Positions 60,866-64,000 of a stretch of 64,000 bases of DNA are shown piece by piece. Each line of letters opens with the position of its first letter. The first letter of the stretch is position 1. The DNA is from Eustoma russellianum. Taxonomy: Eukaryota; Streptophyta; Magnoliopsida; Gentianales; Gentianaceae. The notes under the pieces were generated by a model. That model saw only the letters and a program-made list of their open reading frames with translations. It was not told the origin of the DNA and ran no database searches. The DNA lies in the NCBI GenBank assembly GCA_036186865.1, contig AP025054.1, forward strand, positions 434,001-498,000, in the 5' to 3' direction. Position numbers and translations under genes: made by a program.

Positions 60866-62135
60866 CCCACAACCCCCCAAGCTTCTGCCGCCACCCTCCC
60901 CTACAAAAAGAAGAAAATTGAATCAAAATTCCCCACCCCCAAAAGCAATTGGCCGCCCCTTAATAAAAAAATCAAATCAACCCCAAGCCTTGCGTAGGCA
61001 GCCGAGGTTAGGAAGTAGAAGAAACACGCGCGTTGGAATTATTTCGCCAAAGGTAGGTTGCCTATCCCCCCCGCAAATCGGTACAAATTTTGCATGCTCG
61101 TGTTGGTGCTTTGTGTTTTGATTGTTGAACTTGTTGTGTTTTAATTATTCGATGTAGAAGCATGCGAAATTTGATGTGGTTACAGCTTTTCTCTATGTGT
61201 ATGAATGTGTTTGATGAAATTTCGTTGCCAACACATTTTTATACGGATGAAATAGATTGAAAAGTTTGAAAATTTTATCATATAGTGCCTTAAAATTTTT
61301 TGATTTGACCTTAGAATAATTTCATATAGCTTGGAAATAGAGAAAAATTGAAACTGAAATCAGAAATTCGACCGGAAAGGTGGAGCGTGTGCCACACGCG
61401 CCGCTGAAATGGCTGAGAGTGGCTGCCATGCGCCAGCTGATGAAATTTTAAAAGAAAAAAAAAGGGAATGCGGCGGGCTGACTGCGGCAGGGCCAGGCCT
61501 AATTTCCTTAATAAAAAAAAAGAATTAGACGCGGGCGGCCGGGGCCGGACCGAAGGCAGCCGACCCATTATCTTAATTAAATAAAAAAAAGAGAAGGAAA
61601 TTGGCCGCTGGCGAGCGGGCTGAACCGCGACCGGCCCTGGGAAATGGAAAGGACCGGGTTTAACCCGGTTTTAAATAAAAAAATTTTGAATTAATTATTT
61701 AATTTACTAATTTCTGGATATCTAGTAATAGGTAAATTAAATGATTTTTAATTCAAGAAAAATAAAATTAAATACCATAAAATTCTAAATAAATTCCAGA
61801 AATTATAAAATGTTAAAATTTAATTATCTCCACCTAATTTCTGAATTGTGGTAAATTTAACTAATTATAAATAATTAATAGTTGGTAAAATTAAACAAGA
61901 GAAAAATAGGAAAAAACAGTAGAAAATTATAGAAAGTTTATACAAGCTAAGAAAAAATACTGGTGGTGCTAAATAATAACTTTTCACTAATCGAAAAATT
62001 TACAAAGCCAAATATTGAGTGCTGGAGATGGTGAGGATGGGCGTGTTAGCCCCAGGCGACTTTGTTGTTGCATTCGTGGCACGTGCATTTGTATTTGGAG
62101 TGTGTTGAGATGTACGAGTCTCAGACGCTCGAGGG
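60866..62135. other. Retrotransposon-derived DNA without coding frames
   Basis: GC-rich proline/arginine-like stretches alternate with AT-rich DNA, with CGGGCGGCCGGGGCCGG around 61530. This probably belongs to the internal part of the retroelement whose LTR is at 59230, or to another nested one. No gag, protease or polymerase motif was recognised. Confidence 0.4.
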
Positions 62136-62284
62136 GGTGGATCATGGCGTACGGGCCATGGGCACTCGGTTATGGTGGATCATGGTGTACGGGCCACGGG
62201 CATCGGTTATGGTAGATCGTGGTGTACTGGCCACGGGCATCAGTCAGGGTGGATTGTAGTGTACGTGCTACAGGCATCCAATCA
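62136..62284. repeat. Four-unit minisatellite, 37-38 bp period
   Basis: Units begin at 62136, 62174, 62211 and 62248, each like GGTGGATCATGGTGTACGGG then CCACGGGCATCGGTTAT. Divergence rises to the right. Confidence 0.92.
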
Positions 62285-63812
62285 ATCCCGGGATCATGCG
62301 TTGCATATAGGTCTAGGGACATATTGTGTGACTTGAATCTCGTTGCGCGTGACACGTGGATGGAGCATGCATCACGTAGTTGCACATTTTTATGTGGAGT
62401 ACTTTACTTACCGCATTTACTTTATTTTATGCATGTTGTATCATATTTATGTGCTATGTGGTTATATTATTTCGGTATGCACGTTTTGTATTGGTTTGAG
62501 GCGGGTATCTAGTGGGTGATTTTCTGTCATTCACCTATACTTCCCAGGTGAGACGGATGAGAACTACAAGCACATCTTTGTTGAGACGGGACGGACATAG
62601 TTGAGTGGGCTGGTTGATAGCTGCATCTAGGATACGAAAGAACTTTGCAGCTGATTGTTCTTAGTTATCTTGTGGGAATTTTCACGGACTTCTTTATTAT
62701 TTTTATTATTAGAATTTTTATTCAGTAATGTAATGACGGTTATTTGAGTTTGATTTAAGTTATGATTTACGTTTCCGCAAGAAAAATTTCTACGTCATTT
62801 CTGACATGTAAGAGATTAATTTGACGCATTGTATTCTCCTTAACAAGATACGGCGGGTGCACTGTTCCCGATGCTAGGGACACTACAAGACATGTCCGCA
62901 GGCACATGTTTAACGTCGTAAGACTTGTCCATAGGCATACTATCTCATCCAAGAACTTGGTCAAACATCCATGTCTGATATTCAAAAAAACAGAATTGCA
63001 GAAGTTACTCTATATTTTATCCGGGAACTTAAATTTAAAGGTCTTTGACCATTGTATGGAACAAAAATACCTGTCCCCAAATTTTGCCGTTGTGTTGCTG
63101 AATAAGCATGACGACGAGTGGGAAATTCATAAGTGCAATCAAACTTGTTAATCTCATCTCTATTGGTAGTGATGCATCATCAAAACTTCAAATATTTGTC
63201 CGCCTATGATCATGACTAAGGATATAACACTCGTACCTTTATTTTTCAAGGTATCTTTGGTGTATGCAACCGTCACCTATTCAGAGGATATAGAATACAA
63301 AATGAAGAAAGATGAAAATAACTACAGAATAAGACCATGAGGATAAAATTTCTGGCCACTAGACCACATCCCAGAAAGAAAAAAACAGAAACGACCACCG
63401 TTGAATCTTGTGCCTAATGATGAAATCATTTCACCATAGATTCATCTTCGTGGAACAGCAAGCACGGCTACATGTGCACAGCACCATGATTTAGTTATCC
63501 TCCTCAATATAAGCCCATGACTAGAGTCGAATCAAAAGAAATAAAATAAATAAATAAATAGTAACAAGCAAATGAACGGAGGAAGGCGACAAGATAACTC
63601 ATAAGTATTCCATCAAAAAGAAGTATAACTCATCAATCAACATATTATTAAGTCAAGTTTTCTTTAGTAATTGATCAGTACTCGAATTACAGAGGATCCC
63701 TTTCAGGAAGCAAGACTAATGCTACAACCATCTGCGCAGAGAACCAAATTAATAGACATTACATAAAATAAAATAAAAAGGACAAGCTTTTTTGATACCA
63801 CATCATTCCAGA
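62285..63812. other. Repeat-derived DNA and likely 3' UTR of the right-edge gene
   Basis: 62285-62760 looks like more LTR-type DNA (CCCAGGTGAGACGGATGAGA). From about 63200 the sequence may be 3' UTR of the minus-strand gene at the edge. The open frames at 62767-62985 and 62906-63151 overlap on opposite strands and show no family features. Confidence 0.4.
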
Positions 63813-64000
63813 TCAAGTAGTTGTTTGCTCTATTGCCCCATCAGCTTTAGCATCCAAGTTTAAACCCTCGTCTGAATGCTCTTCCACGCTCCCATCCAAA
63901 GAGCCGGCCTCAGCAAGAGTTCCCTCCACATTCTCACCTTTCATACCCTCAGACACTACTACATTATCAGATGCAAGAGCCTTTTCAGTACCACCAGGTA
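63813..64000 (-). CDS. C-terminal end of an acidic protein, partial
   Basis: The minus strand is open from the window edge to a TGA at 63815-63813 and reads PGGTEKALASDNVVVSEGMK, then EGTLAEAGSLDGSVEEHSDE, ending AIEQTTT. Composition is Glu/Asp/Gly/Ser/Ala-rich and looks disordered, with a higher GC and coding-like codon pattern than the flanking DNA. It is probably the last exon of a gene continuing right. I cannot name it from this tail. Confidence 0.6.
   Translation of the reverse strand, partial: PGGTEKALASDNVVVSEGMKGENVEGTLAEAGSLDGSVEEHSDEGLNLDAKADGAIEQTTT

Noticed and set aside
62136..62284. CRISPR-like array
   Set aside because: The units are contiguous without spacers and the genome is a plant; it is a minisatellite.
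62767..63151. Opposite-strand frames of 72 and 81 residues
   Set aside because: They overlap antisense, have no recognisable features and lie in repeat-derived DNA.

Overview
The window is nuclear DNA of a flowering plant, most likely a eudicot. Genes are split by short GT-AG introns, the DNA between them is AT-rich, and all recognisable products are plant families. The species cannot be named from the sequence alone; an asterid is only a guess.

Layout, left to right. A decayed 3'-5' exonuclease gene (2515-4269, minus) lies head to head with an ATXR5/6-type H3K27 monomethyltransferase gene (5224-7594, plus), with E2F-type sites between them. An ER BiP/HSP70 gene (9179-12627, minus) follows, with a UPR-type promoter element. 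After a repeat region with degenerate telomere-like DNA come importin beta-1 (16605-19321, plus), a small secreted PSY-type peptide hormone precursor (22862-23574, plus), a 6 kb repeat-rich gap, a membrane-anchored alpha/beta hydrolase (29898-33863, plus), a second repeat-rich gap, an RKD-type RWP-RK transcription factor (40949-42813, plus), a broken phytolongin copy (44269-44653, minus), an IQ67-domain calmodulin-binding protein (46119-49149, minus), a glycosyltransferase pseudogene (51996-53117, plus) holding a SINE, a SINA-type E3 ligase (53758-57472, minus), a second glycosyltransferase relic (58976-59229, minus) cut by an LTR, and retrotransposon-derived DNA to the right edge, where the 3' end of another minus-strand gene begins.

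The genes are independent single transcription units with no shared pathway. Exon coordinates were built by hand from reading frame, splice sites and family conservation; for the intact multi-exon genes every junction keeps phase and the summed CDS length is a multiple of three.

The repeat fraction is the second story. There is a family of about 160-190 bp foldback elements with Mutator-like 9-bp target duplications and CACGTG-type cores, several tRNA-headed SINEs and a second SINE-like family with a GTT-type tail, a solo-like LTR with an initiator-Met primer-binding site, a TAGGGCTGTAAA-type MITE, several tandem duplications and four pure G/C runs of 15-18 bases.
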